DNA of 64,000 nucleotides, taken from positions 248,001 to 312,000 of the forward strand of contig CP137326.1 of assembly GCA_033182465.1 (NCBI GenBank). The letters are read 5' to 3'. Source of the DNA: Sanghuangporus weigelae. Taxonomy: Eukaryota > Basidiomycota > Agaricomycetes > Hymenochaetales > Hymenochaetaceae. Under the pieces are notes generated by a model. It worked only from the letters and a program-made list of their open reading frames with translations. It ran no database searches and was not told the DNA's origin. Position 1 is the first letter of the stretch; each line of letters begins with the position of its first letter. This document shows, one piece after another, positions 1-11,065 of this stretch. The position numbers were made by a program, and so were the translations under genes.

Positions 1-2321
1 TGTGCTTGTTCGGGGCATAGTATACAGCTGGTACGACCGGCATCGACAACACTAATGGGTTTCTGACCGGAGCGACGCGAGAGTGATGGTGGTAAGAGCA
101 AATGCTACGAGCCCTTCGTGACGCTGTGCGTGGCTTGTTTTAACGACTCTGGGGAACTCTTGGCAATCTAATATTGTTACGGGACTCTGGAGTTTGATGG
201 CATGCCGTTTGATGCTGACAGACCGGCATCACCTCCATCATTGTCGCCGTGCTCTTGGACAAGCGCTTCAGCACCACTCCGCCGGTATTCCGTACATCTT
301 CCCTTGCTGGAATCGCCATTTCACGCCTTGGCTCTTCTTCAATGACCATTACCGCTAGAATGGGACTGAAAGCCGAATGCAGCGTGCCATTTGCCGTGTC
401 ACGGCTTGCATATGTACGGCTCTTCTTTCAGACCCAAATGATGAGGGTTACCATCCATGACTCGATCCTGTGCATCCCGTGAATAAAGAAACCCAACCGA
501 TAACCCCGCCAATAAATTAACTTCTCTCATGCGCTTGTTCTGCTGCGGATTCTACTTCTGCTGGAGCGTCATCCGGACTGGGACAGCGGCTGGATGATAG
601 TTCACTGCGATGAGAGCGGAGTCAAGGGCTGAAAGGTAATTGCCGCCGGGCGTCTAACGTGCACCTCCGTCTTTTACATTATAAGTCGCATACTCCAACG
701 TGTTCTTTACCATTTATGAAAAGAACCGGACGTCGGTGATTGCACAGTCTGACAGCTTCGTGAGTTCGGCATCAAACCATCTTCTTCTCCTTTATCGATG
801 CACTCAAGTATGAGCAGGCATGAACCTCTCGCGTACGTCGGCTGCCTGATGACGTGCTTCCACCGACGACTCGAGGTCCGAATGATTTCCTTAGGCTGCG
901 CTGAGTCGAAGCAGTTTCAGTGATTCAGTGATTGATCTCTGTTCAAATTCAATCACTTTCCCGCGAATCTACTTTATTTCGTTTCGATTTAGAGTGTATT
1001 TCTCTATCTGTACTTCTATTTATATTCATATAGGGCCACAGCAAAAAGGACTCGCGAGGATTACAAATACTATATTGGACCCCCACGAAAGAGTCATCAT
1101 CATCCATCGCCAAGTCGAAGATTCTTGACTTTATACAAAGGTAAGTCCTTGTTTTGTATTGGCCCGTTGCACTTCCTTAACAAAAAGCCTCCGAGTCGGA
1201 GGCTCAAGTGACCCGGAACTGATGCGGACAGAGAAGAACGGCAAAACTACGGCAAAGCGACTGCTTCAATATACCAGAACCAGTACCAGCCACCCGCGAA
1301 TCAATTTATTCAATTTTCTACTTTTACTATTTATTAGGGCCACAGTGAAAAAGACTCCGTAGTATATCATATGGACCTACGACCATCCATTGCCAAGACT
1401 GATACTTTGTCAATTGATTCGTCTTGGCCCGCCGGCATAAATAAATGTGTGCCGATCTGTGCCGATCTGACCAGGTTTCCTTGCCGACGTTCGAGGTTGA
1501 AGCGGAGATAGACTCGGAAATGCAGAAAGCTCCGAAGCAGGGGCTGAGGCCTCCGTGCGGCATGAATATTTTCCATAATGATAGTGTAAGAATATACCGC
1601 TCTGGCATGCTCATGCACGGTCATATTGTAAGTTGACTTCTCAGTCTCGATGTTGATGTGGTGGATCATTAACGGTACTTATGTACTTACAACACTGTGG
1701 TATATCCGCGACTTGTGTGCCAACAAATGTAAATTATATGAACATCATCATGCACCATGCAAATGACAATGACAATGATGATGAGTAGCAAATGGCTCAT
1801 ACTCCAAACCAAGTACAGTGCATACAAGACCTACTTTCGTAGCGTCCTCAAATAATTATTTTCGTACAGTATTCATCGACGATAGCAAAAAAGGAGAAAA
1901 GGGAGAAAAGAAGAGGAAAAAAGAAAGCACGACCGGAATATAAACGAGGGACATGACTAAACGAGCGGAGATCGTCAAATTGAAGAAGTAGACAAGCGGA
2001 GTGGATAGGTGAGAGCAAGATCGTCACAGATCCATTTATTTTATGTGAGTAATTCATTTTGATGCATAATTTGGTCGAGTCTTGGAGAGAAAAATGGGAA
2101 CATGCAGAAAGAGGAAATAGATTATGTCCGAGTCCGTTCGTAATGGTAATGAAGTCCAAAAGATAAAGGCATAAGGAAAATCCTCAGTTTCTCTGGGAGA
2201 GGGAAGGCGAAGAATGAATGTCGACAGGTATGATAGGCATAAGGTGTAAAGTGATCAGAGTGAGGTAGAGATGAAAAGAATGGTTAAAAACGATTCGAAT
2301 CGAAATAGGATCCTTTTCTCT
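1..2321. other. Long gene-poor stretch at the left edge
   Basis: I see no convincing coding sequence on either strand; the open frames are short, lack splice-consistent partners and show no family motif. The stretch holds an imperfect direct repeat (about 950-1120 against 1299-1420) and AT-rich, purine-rich DNA near 1880-1930 next to the 3' end of the gene that stops at 2322. It may contain the 3' UTR of that gene. No transposon ends, terminal repeats or RNA genes were recognised. Confidence 0.5.
955..1420 (+). repeat. Diverged tandem repeat, two copies
   Basis: Two related segments share the order: a 'gcgaatc' start, a T-rich 50-60 bp run, the word 'agggccacag' followed by 'aaa.agactc', then 'gga.cc..cga' and 'catccat.gccaag'. 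Copy one is about 955-1120, copy two about 1299-1420. The word matches are clear, but spacing and many bases differ, so this is an old duplication or two copies of an unnamed dispersed element. No target-site duplications or terminal inverted repeats were found. Confidence 0.5.
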
Positions 2322-3784
2322 TTAAACTGAATTCTGCGGAAGCTCAAAGGGACACGCAACATTAGTGATTTGCGCGGTCTTGCGACGGGAGCCAATGAGA
2401 CCTGCGATGTTGAGGTCGAGTTGCACTCTCATGTCTACGCCTGCAAGGAGATGAAATTAGAAAGGCGAGTTAATTAGCGGCGAGGTAACCGGAACTAACC
2501 AGGACGCTTTCCGTCTGTGTACAGCGCCGCATTCCTACAGGCATCGTACCAATTGACCCCTACGTAGACAAATTAGTAGAATGCTCCAAAAAAATTAGAA
2601 AAAGGCTTACACGTCCGATCGGTATCGTTGATCGCAACATACGTGATGTTGAGCGGGAGTTGGACCTCATGAATCTTCTTCGCCGACAACGTGATCGACA
2701 TGTTACCCGTTCCGACTTTCTGACCAGTGTCGAGGTCGGAAATCTCCGCAGTCATGCGGTTGATATCGAGAGGTAGGAAGTTGCTGCCTGTATCGACTCT
2801 CAGGTCGAGTTGCGCCGGGAAGGAGAAGTTTGCTGGTGACCGGGAGAAGATGAAGTCAGGAGGTGCTGTCCCGTTGAGGAGTGGGCTGCTCGAGTTGAAG
2901 CTGATCGATGGGACTCGGGGAATCGTGAAGGCAAGGATTATACCAATTCTACAAAGAATCGAAGAAAAGAGTCAGTCTCTCTGAAAAGTGAAGAATAGGA
3001 AAATCGAGACAAACATCGAGCAAAGGATGAACGCGCCGATGGCGATGTGTTTTCGGGTTCCCCATCGCCCGCAACAGCCGCGCTGATCGCGCCACCAAGC
3101 ACGAAAGTTATCCATCTGATTGCTGTCTTTCCTCCTCTTGCGACCCTTTTTCGTCATAGCTTCCAACTCGGACTTCTTCCATTCTGCACCGAGAGCAGGG
3201 ACGGTGACGAGCTCGACTTGTCCGTCTCTTGAATTCGTTGCGGCGTCTTCCTCCACTTTGACGGGAGTATGAACACGAGGCGTAGTCTCGGGTGGTAAAG
3301 GTTGATATCTACACATGAAATGAATACGGCATTACTCTTAATATGATTAGACTACGCACCCCTCGGTTTGATCATACTTGACAAAAGCACTGCTATATCG
3401 CGGACCAGCGTTGTTGAAGTCGGCGTATACGTCCCAGCCCGCTTCTTCATCTCTGCCCGGACCAGGCCTCGCACCGAGGAACGCAGCATCTTCATCGTCA
3501 TTAACGCCCTTCACAGGCGCCGAGCGTCCAACATCAAAGTAGGAAGCACGATTGTAGCCGGCAGATTGGCCTGTCAGCAAGTCTTGCGACCTACGTTGAC
3601 CATCTGCGGCAAAGAAGGACGAAGCATCGTCGCGGTCGTGGCGCGATGCTGACGGGGCTATGGGAGTGCCACTGCGCATGTTCACATCTGAGGCGAGCAT
3701 GTCGAAAGATGACTTGCGACCTCGCCCACCATAGAAGGACGAGACGGCCGACCGTCGGTCCGAGTCGAAATTGTTGTGCGCCAT
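2322..3784 (-). CDS. Single-pass membrane protein with LEA-2-like C-terminal domain
   Basis: Five exons (3784-3360, 3308-3015, 2948-2611, 2559-2500, 2440-2322) join in phase into a 411-residue protein. The first 140 residues are polar and disordered (MAHNNFDSDRR start). A Lys/Arg-rich patch follows (KKGRKRRK), then one membrane helix (HIAIGAFILCSIIGIILAF) split by an intron, then about 160 residues of beta-rich sequence with LPLDINRMTAEISDLDTGQK and a C-terminal DACRNAALYTDGKRPGVDM. The layout of a disordered cytosolic tail, one helix and a lumenal or extracellular beta domain with Asn/Thr sites matches the fungal LEA-2-subgroup membrane proteins, whose role is poorly known. The family call rests on architecture, not on a search. 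Every splice junction has GT-AG ends and keeps the frame. A vacuolar or ER location is possible but not shown. Confidence 0.8.
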
Positions 3785-4517
3785 CCTCCTCTTCGAGGCT
3801 TCACACTATTCGGCCAATCCTTGCCTTTTAATGTTGATATTCGTACGCCAGACTTGCTGTGTGAGGATAGGGAATAAAGAGCGACTTGCGGCGAAGAAGG
3901 GAGGGCGGCGAGAGGAAAGCGTGGAGGTGGGAGGACGGCGTGCGAACTTTGATGTCAGGTCCTCTGACGCGTGAATTCTTCTCACATTTTATCACCTTTT
4001 TTCCCTTTCCCCGTTCGTCTCCATTCCCGTTCGTAACAACTGTTACAGCCATCTGCGCTCGCATCTTACCAAGGTTCTCTTAACTTGATCTCTCAGTCTT
4101 GCTATTTATTTTGGTTCTTTTAGCACTTTCGGGATGAATTTTTTGAGTTCTTTTCTTGGAATTTCAATGCCAGCTGGCTTCTCATCAGTCGCAACCTGTC
4201 ACTCTCGACAGTTGCGTGGAAGTCGTTCTCTCGCTTTGAAAACAGTAAAAGCTTGGCAGCAAATACTGGTACAGGTCCTAACCAACACCTAAACGTACAG
4301 ACTATTTACATATGTATCCACAAATCCAAGGGACTCGGCATATGAGACGACCGTATGGGATGAATGAAGAGATGAACGAATGTCGGAAAAAGTAATAAGA
4401 ATAAGCGAACAACGAATGAAGGTGATTGTCTAGTTGGTCCATGAAAAGCTGAGTGGTACTGAAGGGGCAGTCCTATGTTTTAGCAGAAGAGCATCTGATG
4501 ATTTGAAACAACACACC
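3785..4517. promoter_or_regulatory. Intergenic region, promoter of the LEA-2-like gene
   Basis: About 730 bp lie between the start of the minus-strand gene ending here at 3784 and the stop of the next minus-strand gene at 4518. The part nearest 3784 must hold the promoter and 5' UTR of the LEA-2-like gene; the part near 4518 holds the 3' UTR of its neighbour. No TATA box or other defined element stands out. Confidence 0.4.
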
Positions 4518-5747
4518 TCATTCTTCACTGGAGCTGTAACTGCCTATCGAAAAGACGTCTGGATCCTTGGGAGGCTCAGTCCTTTTAGACAGAGATCGGG
4601 AGAACGGAAACTTGAGACTGAAAGTCCTCCTGCGCTTTCGCAACTCGTCTTTCTCGTCTTCGTCAATCTCGAAGAAACTCCGCGGGGTAGGAGGCTCCAT
4701 ATCTTCGTCGATAGTCGTTAAACGCCGAGGAGAATGAGGAGAGTATGGAAGGTAAGAAGTCGAGGAATCGTCCCATGACTCGCGACTGCTAGCGGATGAT
4801 AAGGACGGCGGCGTTGCGGACGTAACGGGCGCTCGTGTTTGGCGACTTGGGTAGATAACGCGCTCCGGAGATGGCGGAGCCCAATCTCCATTAGTGTCAT
4901 CCCCTTCCCGTAGTAAACTCCCTTCTCTGGTTTTCCTTCGGAAGGCAAGAGGTGCGACGCACGCAACTACGGGGCTGGCTGGCGAATCCAACGGCTCTTC
5001 GTACCATATTTGGTCACGTTCCCTTCGCCGCTGGAATTCGTCCCTCTGACGCACGAAGTGCATATTCCGAACAGGGTCGGAGAACTCGGCAAAAGCGTCT
5101 GGAGAGCGTAGGATCTCTTGCGTCTTTTCGTCCATGGGGCTTCGTGGCATATACGTGGTATGTCCGACGTCAGTATTCAGTAAAAGCGGCCGAGGAACTA
5201 GACGGGCGGCCTTTTTCGACTTTGATTCCTTTTGACGCTGTAGACATGGTAGGTTTAAGAGCGGTCGTCGGACTGGAGCCCGCCTCGGCCTCACTTTCAA
5301 GAGAGCCTCCATTGATGTATGAGAGCTCGCAGGGCTTGGAGGCGATGGCCTATGCAATAAAGAAAAGTGGCGCCTGAGGAGAGAGGCACATTTCTCGAGC
5401 AGCACCGAGATTTTCTGGACGATAAACTGACCATCGCTGGGACTGCTTTTCCGGCGTCTGTGGCGATTGGCTCCCGTTGATCGTTCCTCCTCGCGGAGTG
5501 CCATCTCTGTGGTGAGGTGCTGGTAGATGACCAGAACGACGATGAAGAGGACTATAGGTCACTGGTGAGTAATGCACATTCATTTTCTAGTATGGCGCTT
5601 CAGCTGACCGATCGCGAGGATCATAGCGATGATACCTCGTTTGGATTCCATGCCACCGTCCACGCTGATCCTTTGGCCTGGGCCGGTCATGCTGGAATCC
5701 GAGGTAGTATCATCTCTTCTGTACAGGCGGGTGTAAAGGGGAGGCAT
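4518..5747 (-). CDS. N-terminally anchored membrane protein of unknown function
   Basis: Two exons (5747-5609, 5551-4518) give 390 residues. The start MPPLYTRLYRRDD was chosen because joining donor GTCAGC to acceptor CTATAG builds a full hydrophobic helix (IIAMILAIVLFIVVLVIY, about residues 39-56). A basic, Ser/Pro-rich soluble tail follows, with RRHRRRKSSPS-like patches, a segment PRSPMDEKTQEILRSPDAF, and an acidic Ser-rich end (SIGSYSSSEE). The donor is not the usual GTRNGT, so the junction is the weak point; an alternative upstream donor GTATCA keeps frame but shortens the helix. No catalytic domain is visible. Topology is likely type II or III, with the tail rich in possible phosphorylation sites. 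The function is not recognised. Confidence 0.65.
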
Positions 5748-7979
5748 CTCAAGAGCTTCTAGGTTTTATGGGTAACACAGGAAAAAACTCTAAAAGAAAG
5801 TATCCAAAGCACGAGGGACAACCACACAATGAAACAACGAGAGACTGGGAGACGGTGGTACGAAGAAAGTAGGTGGAAAAACGAGAGTATGGCGATATCT
5901 CGAATCGAGAGACCAGAGAGAAGGAGAGAAGAAAAGACAGGACAAGCCGAGGATCGACTCAAGAGAGAAAGGCAGTCGTCTCTCCTATTTACTCTCTACT
6001 CCAGAGGAGTCACTGGCAGTACAGCATTTTGAAGTCCCTTTCGAAGAGGCTCTGCAGCGCCTGCGGATATTGTGCGGACTCCGGTTCAGACGCAGCACGA
6101 AGTTCTTGCTGCCGGCTGAATAGCGAGAGAAATCGCAGCAGTAGCTGCACTGCTTTAGTGCGTAATATTTTTGGATTTTTCTCGTCTAAGGATAGGAGGA
6201 GCGGACAAGTGTGGCATCGGGCGTACGGCATTCGGGGCGTTTAGATGGATGCGAGCCACGTTCCACGATATGGGTGCACTGTATCTCGATTGTAGTTCTT
6301 GTTCGGCGACTCAATACGCTACACTCACAATTCAATATGTGCATGATTTTAGTTTCTCATCAGTCAGCGTGCATCAATATTTGTAGCGTTCGCCTCCTCG
6401 GCTTTCTGAGAGTATGTGGTTTTCTCGCTTGCGCGCAGTGTAGAAAAGGAAGCGAGGTTGGACTGAGGGTCGTGAGATGAGATCTCTTCCCTCCGGACTC
6501 GGAAGTGGTGAGTGGCGGGCGTCCAAGTTTGTTAGTAAGTAATTCTTTTCGAAGGCCAGAGCTTATACATGCGTAGTTATTTCATTTCAATTGATATCCA
6601 GCAATTGCTGGCGTACATGCGCACGTTTCACGACCGGGTTGCGACCTCTACAAACATACTCATAATCATGAAAAGGTATTTGATGTGATATTAGTGGTAC
6701 TAGTATTGTTAGGTTTAGGTTTGAAGATTGATGGTATGGACCGACGATCATACATGCAGTAAGCGGGAAGGCCAGTTTACCACAAATTCAAACCTTATAT
6801 AATCAATAAAAATAGATATTGATGTTTGTTCACTACGCAAGTACCCTTTTCTTTCTATCCTATATTAGTATTGCTGTCCTTTCGGAGCGCTGGCCTATCA
6901 GATCATAAGCATTGTATGTGTAGTCTACTCGTCATCAATAGAGTAAAGACGGTCTTGAAATCAGAATCTAGAAAGCCATCTTATATCCATACCTCTTCTA
7001 AGTATGATTCATCGTGTGCCTGAGACGAGATGCAGAGTCTGGGACAAAATGTCCACCTAAGTATCTCCCTCGGACCGCTCTTGCGTCAGTTCAGGTACTC
7101 CACAGTATCATTGCTTCTTGACGAAGGACGAATGTCTTGGCATTCTTCATGTTCTATGTTCTAATCGAGTTCGAGAATCGTCCCTGTGAAATCCGCGGAC
7201 TTTATTACATGTGTATGTGCGCTCTTCGGAGCCCTTCGCGTGCTTACACGGCCGTAAAGGAAGAGAACGAAAGAGAACGAAAGAGAAAAGGAAGGACTGT
7301 GACAACTTTCGATACTCACATTGATGTAAACAACGGAGATGGAGACACAATTTCGGTTCCAGCTCCAGTATTTAGGGAGACTGAGGATAGAATGAGATAG
7401 AGTATGTATACAGTAGTGATATTAGATGAATACAGTCGAATATCTAAAAGCACATGTGAAAGGTACACATTATCATCAGGCACAGTGGAGAGTACGCCGG
7501 AACACCAAACAATTGATGAGGCATTTAAACGCAAACGGAACGGCAGATAATTCAATAGACGAGAGGAGGTGAGAAGAGCACATCGCAGAACGTGAGCTGC
7601 CACCGACCAGCGGGGACATTGGCATTCGTAAATCGTGATCGACCAAGGAAAATCCAGACACGCGATATGGGAAGAAATGGAGACGAATGGGAGTAAGAGC
7701 ATTGAGAATAACTTGGAAGGAGGAAAAAAGAAAGTGCGGAGTGGGTTCCGGAATTTGCAGAACAGTAGCGATGTGCGCGGAGAGTCGGCAGTTCGCATTC
7801 TCGCCTCGGAGTTGTTACTTGATAGGGCACCTGCGAGAATACGCCTCGTTCTACGTTCCAAAGGAAATATTCGATTAGAGAAAGCCAGAATTTGTATCTT
7901 GTCTCGGCCTCTCATTCTCTCATCCTCTCGCATTCCTGTTCGTCCATTGTCTCTTCTGATCCCATTCCGATATAACTGT
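5748..7979. other. 2.2-kb intergenic region without recognisable genes
   Basis: No frame on either strand shows domain motifs, and the longest frames overlap one another with no sensible splice partners. The left part (about 5750-6300) must hold the promoter of the minus-strand gene starting at 5747. It contains a purine-rich, GAGA-like stretch near 5880-5980. A short direct repeat of 'gagaacgaaa' lies at 7263-7282. The right part holds the 3' flank of the gene stopping at 7980. Confidence 0.45.
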
Positions 7980-8618
7980 TTATCTGAGCGGAGCTCCGAT
8001 AACCTTTGGTCGGAGGGCTTGGTCACCCGGGCCCGCTATGGATGGGTATCGGTCATAAGTTTCGTAAGCCGTGAGAGGATAAGTAGGGAGATACACCGAG
8101 ATGGGACGTAGAGCGATGGTGTCTGAGTCAGGATTCTCGCTCGTAACATTGCCTGAGCCGGATTTCGCCAGATCAAGCTTGCGAGTTCGTGAAGATTCGT
8201 CGGAAGCACGTGAGGATCGTAGTCTGGGCGTGTCGAGCCAGCTGCTTAGCCAGTTGGGGACGACCTTGCGGGATGACTTGGAATGGGAGGCTTTATCGAA
8301 GATTTGATCGTTATTCTTCCTTCTTTGCCAGTAAGTGTAGACTGAGGCTATCGCAGCACCAGTCAACAAGACTACATCAAGGAATAGGTTTAAGATGATC
8401 GATTGGAACACAAATATATCAGGAAACCCACGTAGAAGGATGACAACCGGGACGATGATAGCCTCTGGTGAGGATTCATAATCATTATTTCCGGCAGCCC
8501 TGCGCTTCAGACCAAATGGTACATGTCCAGACTGCATAGGAGCCATGTCCGTATACAAAGCGTAACTGGATTCGTATCGTGGTATCGTGAGAGGAGACAA
8601 AGACTGCCAGCAGCCCAA
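7980..8618 (-). CDS. Small membrane protein of unknown function
   Basis: This is a single-exon frame of 212 codons. The first 65 residues are polar, then comes a hydrophobic block with a first segment IIVPVVILLRGFPDIFVF and a clear membrane helix (SIILNLFLDVVLLTGAAIASVYTY), followed by a basic QRRKNN stop-transfer. The C-terminal 110 residues are Ser/Arg-rich and disordered (RSSRASDESSRTRK), ending in a Tyr/Pro-rich tail (VYLPTYPLTAYETYDRYP). A coding origin is supported by the ordered layout, but I know no family for it. The start could also be an internal methionine (MAPMQSGHVPF). It is the third membrane-anchored minus-strand gene in a row in this part of the window. Confidence 0.55.
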   Translation of the reverse strand: MGCWQSLSPLTIPRYESSYALYTDMAPMQSGHVPFGLKRRAAGNNDYESSPEAIIVPVVILLRGFPDIFVFQSIILNLFLDVVLLTGAAIASVYTYWQRRKNNDQIFDKASHSKSSRKVVPNWLSSWLDTPRLRSSRASDESSRTRKLDLAKSGSGNVTSENPDSDTIALRPISVYLPTYPLTAYETYDRYPSIAGPGDQALRPKVIGAPLR

Positions 8619-9473
8619 AGACTATAGATGGAGAGATTATAAGTTATTTGACGAATTGTCAGACTGATTCAACAGCAGTGCAGGGGCGTCTGGGCGTTTG
8701 ATGAGGAAGACAGGCTTGACGACCAGTCCCGCCGCACGTTATTATACTACTCCCCGCCTATTCCTGCCGCAGCCAGACGGTATTGCAAAGTCGTTGCTCG
8801 ATCTTCTAGGGCGGATGAGACAATAGACGTGAAGAGTGGGCATGTTTGACGGGACAACCCCGCTCCGAAGTGTGATACCATAAGAATTAGGACAAAAGGA
8901 ACTGTCTTAGTGTCAGATGTGAGTCCAATTTAAGTTGACTGTGTCCAGAAGAGATGGCGTACAACTAGTGGAACATCACAGAACGCCATGGCCCTTTCAT
9001 TTGCACCTTGCACATTGTTCATATTACCATAGTAACCTGAACTTCTGAAGAATAGCGCGGCGATGTTGGCAGAACAAGAACAAAAGTAACCATCACGTGC
9101 CGATTCGTCAAGTCTTGTAAATTCACTATTTTCGTCGGATTGATCTTTATTGGATGAAATTTATATCTGAGAGTGCGACTAGAAGTCCTGACGACTGGAA
9201 CTGTATGACCCGATAAGAGAACAGTCAACACGACCATACTCTCTTTGTCAGAAATCGTGTACTGGCCTTTCGTCTCAATATGGCTACAATAGTAAAAAGA
9301 AGTCCAGAACTTGCCGTAGTATACAAGCCCTGCAGAAATGGTTAGTCTTTTCTGGGCAAATGACGGCAACACAAACCACTGTTACCTTACATCTGGTTCT
9401 CACCACATTTCTATGGACATGGCGTGGGCGTGCGTCATGCTCGTATTAGTGTGTGAAGAATTTGAAGCCTGTG
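8619..9473. other. Intergenic region, no gene seen
   Basis: About 850 bp lie between the start of the gene at 8618 and the stop of the next minus-strand gene at 9474. A 117-codon minus frame lies at 9019-9372, but it shows no motif, and its composition is like the surrounding non-coding DNA. The promoter of the 7980-8618 gene must lie in the left part. Confidence 0.4.
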
Positions 9474-10819
9474 TTATCGACCGTTTGGACGGCGAGGTCG
9501 TGATCTGGCAGTACGCTCCCATAAACGCACACGGTCCAAAAGAGCTCTGATATTCTCTTCATCGTAGATATCATAGGCTGGATGGGCTCTTGAAGGCCCA
9601 GCCTGCAAATTGCGTCCTCGCCATACCAGCTCATCCAGATTAGATACCAAATTCAGAGCTCGTACAATGTCAGAAAGGTTTGAAGGTGGTACCAGAAGAT
9701 CATGAGTGTGATCTTGCATGGAAGACGAGGCGGGATCTTTGGGATTGATGCGCAACATCTGACAGATATTCTATGTAGCATTGGTCAGTAATGACAGAAC
9801 GTCATGAATCGTGTTAGGAACGTACGATAAGGGCATTTTTTGCCTCATCCTCCGTAAGAGACGAGATAAATTCAACTTCAGACGATCGACGCGGTCCGTT
9901 CGACAGCTGCGGACGCGCAACAGCCCTTCCCTTCCCTTTCGCATTGGAATATTGTCTACGTTGCTCAGATTGCTCGTCTTCGTTGGATGTTGGACGTTGC
10001 GAGTCGAGATCACCTGCATCGAATGCTTTCCTGTAGAGAAGGGGAGCGAACTCCTTGACCTCGCTCTTCAGGACCTGAAGGCGGCCGCGTAGATTGGCGA
10101 GTTGATCCTCAACATCTATTATAGATGACCCAAGTTCCTGCTTTGACTGAGTGAAACCGCGGTTTGCCTAAGGAATGATCTTAGAATGTGCATGCGTAGG
10201 TGGAATACAACTCATCACCTACCCTTGGCCTTGGACTATGAGCTGTAGAGGTTTGCCTCTCAAGTCTGGCAGTTCCATGAATTGAAGTTCTACAAGGAGA
10301 CGCTGATTGGTGAGACCTTTCGTGAGCAGGCATAGGTCGGAGCACTGGGTTATCAGCAGCCTCTGGACCTGACAGAATGGAAGGATGATTTGCACGTCCG
10401 GTTTCTGTTCTTATAAGCTGATTCATAGGCTTCTGTACCTTCCTCGACGGCGAGCAAGCGACAACACTTTTCGATGCATGAGCGTCGGTCTCGTTCGTGC
10501 CAAGAGACTCGCGAGCCACGAGAGCCCCATTGTCTTCAAAGTGATCGTGCTCTTGCCGACTCCGCGCCGGCTGCTGATTACCTATAGCTTCAGCTTCAAT
10601 TTGCGTCTTCCTGGGTCCGACGTCTGCATTCTGTCTGTCTCCATCCGAACCTAGAATCTCTATCAGCGCTTCAAAATCGGAATCGTCAATGCCAAGTCCG
10701 TTTCGGCTCGTTGGTCCATCGTGCGATGAGGTTTGCGTTTCAATAATTTGATCCACCTCTGATTCATCTTCAAATCGTACGAAGCTTGACGAGTCATCGG
10801 GAGACCAATTGACGTCCAT
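9474..10819 (-). CDS. Unknown coiled-coil protein
   Basis: Three exons (10819-10223, 10167-9826, 9770-9474), all with GT-AG ends and compatible phases, give 411 residues. Residues 1-199 are acidic and disordered (MDVNWSPDDSSSFVRFED start, IDDSDFEALIEILGSD). A likely coiled coil follows at about 200-240, with SIIDVEDQLANLRGRLQVLK and then SEVKEFAPLLYRKAF. After a basic linker (SNAKGKGRAVARP) comes a helical C-terminal domain with SLTEDEAKNALINICQML and SDIVRALNLVSNLDELVWRG. The layout would suit a subunit of a nuclear or cytoskeletal complex, but I do not recognise the family and assign no function. It is divergent from the WDR7-like gene, sharing about 246 bp of upstream DNA. Confidence 0.75.
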
Positions 10820-11065
10820 TCAATTGTTCAGAAGAGTGCCGTCGTCATGACATGACCATGAGGGTCAAGAGTAAGTCGTGACTGAGGCGCGTCAGACCAG
10901 GACGCGTCGTGATTTGTGTGCTTCTTGCTTCTAACCGTGACCATGTATATTCTTCAATCCTCTCACTAGGTTCTCGGACGACTGGTTTCATTGCTCTGTG
11001 ACTCCATCAGGCGAATAGACTGTGTTAGTGCTCGGGCATAGAAGAGATCTTCTCAATAGTAAATT
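10820..11065. promoter_or_regulatory. Shared divergent promoter region
   Basis: Only 246 bp separate the start codons of the minus-strand coiled-coil gene (10819) and the plus-strand WDR7-like gene (11066). Both promoters and 5' UTRs must fit here unless either gene has a further upstream non-coding exon. No defined element is recognised. Confidence 0.5.

Noticed and set aside
7316-8026. 236-codon minus-strand frame overlapping the gene at 7980-8618
   Set aside because: It overlaps a better-supported frame, has irregular composition with no ordered domain, and extends over DNA that looks intergenic.
9019-9372. 117-codon minus-strand frame
   Set aside because: No motif, no splice partner, and composition like the flanking non-coding DNA.
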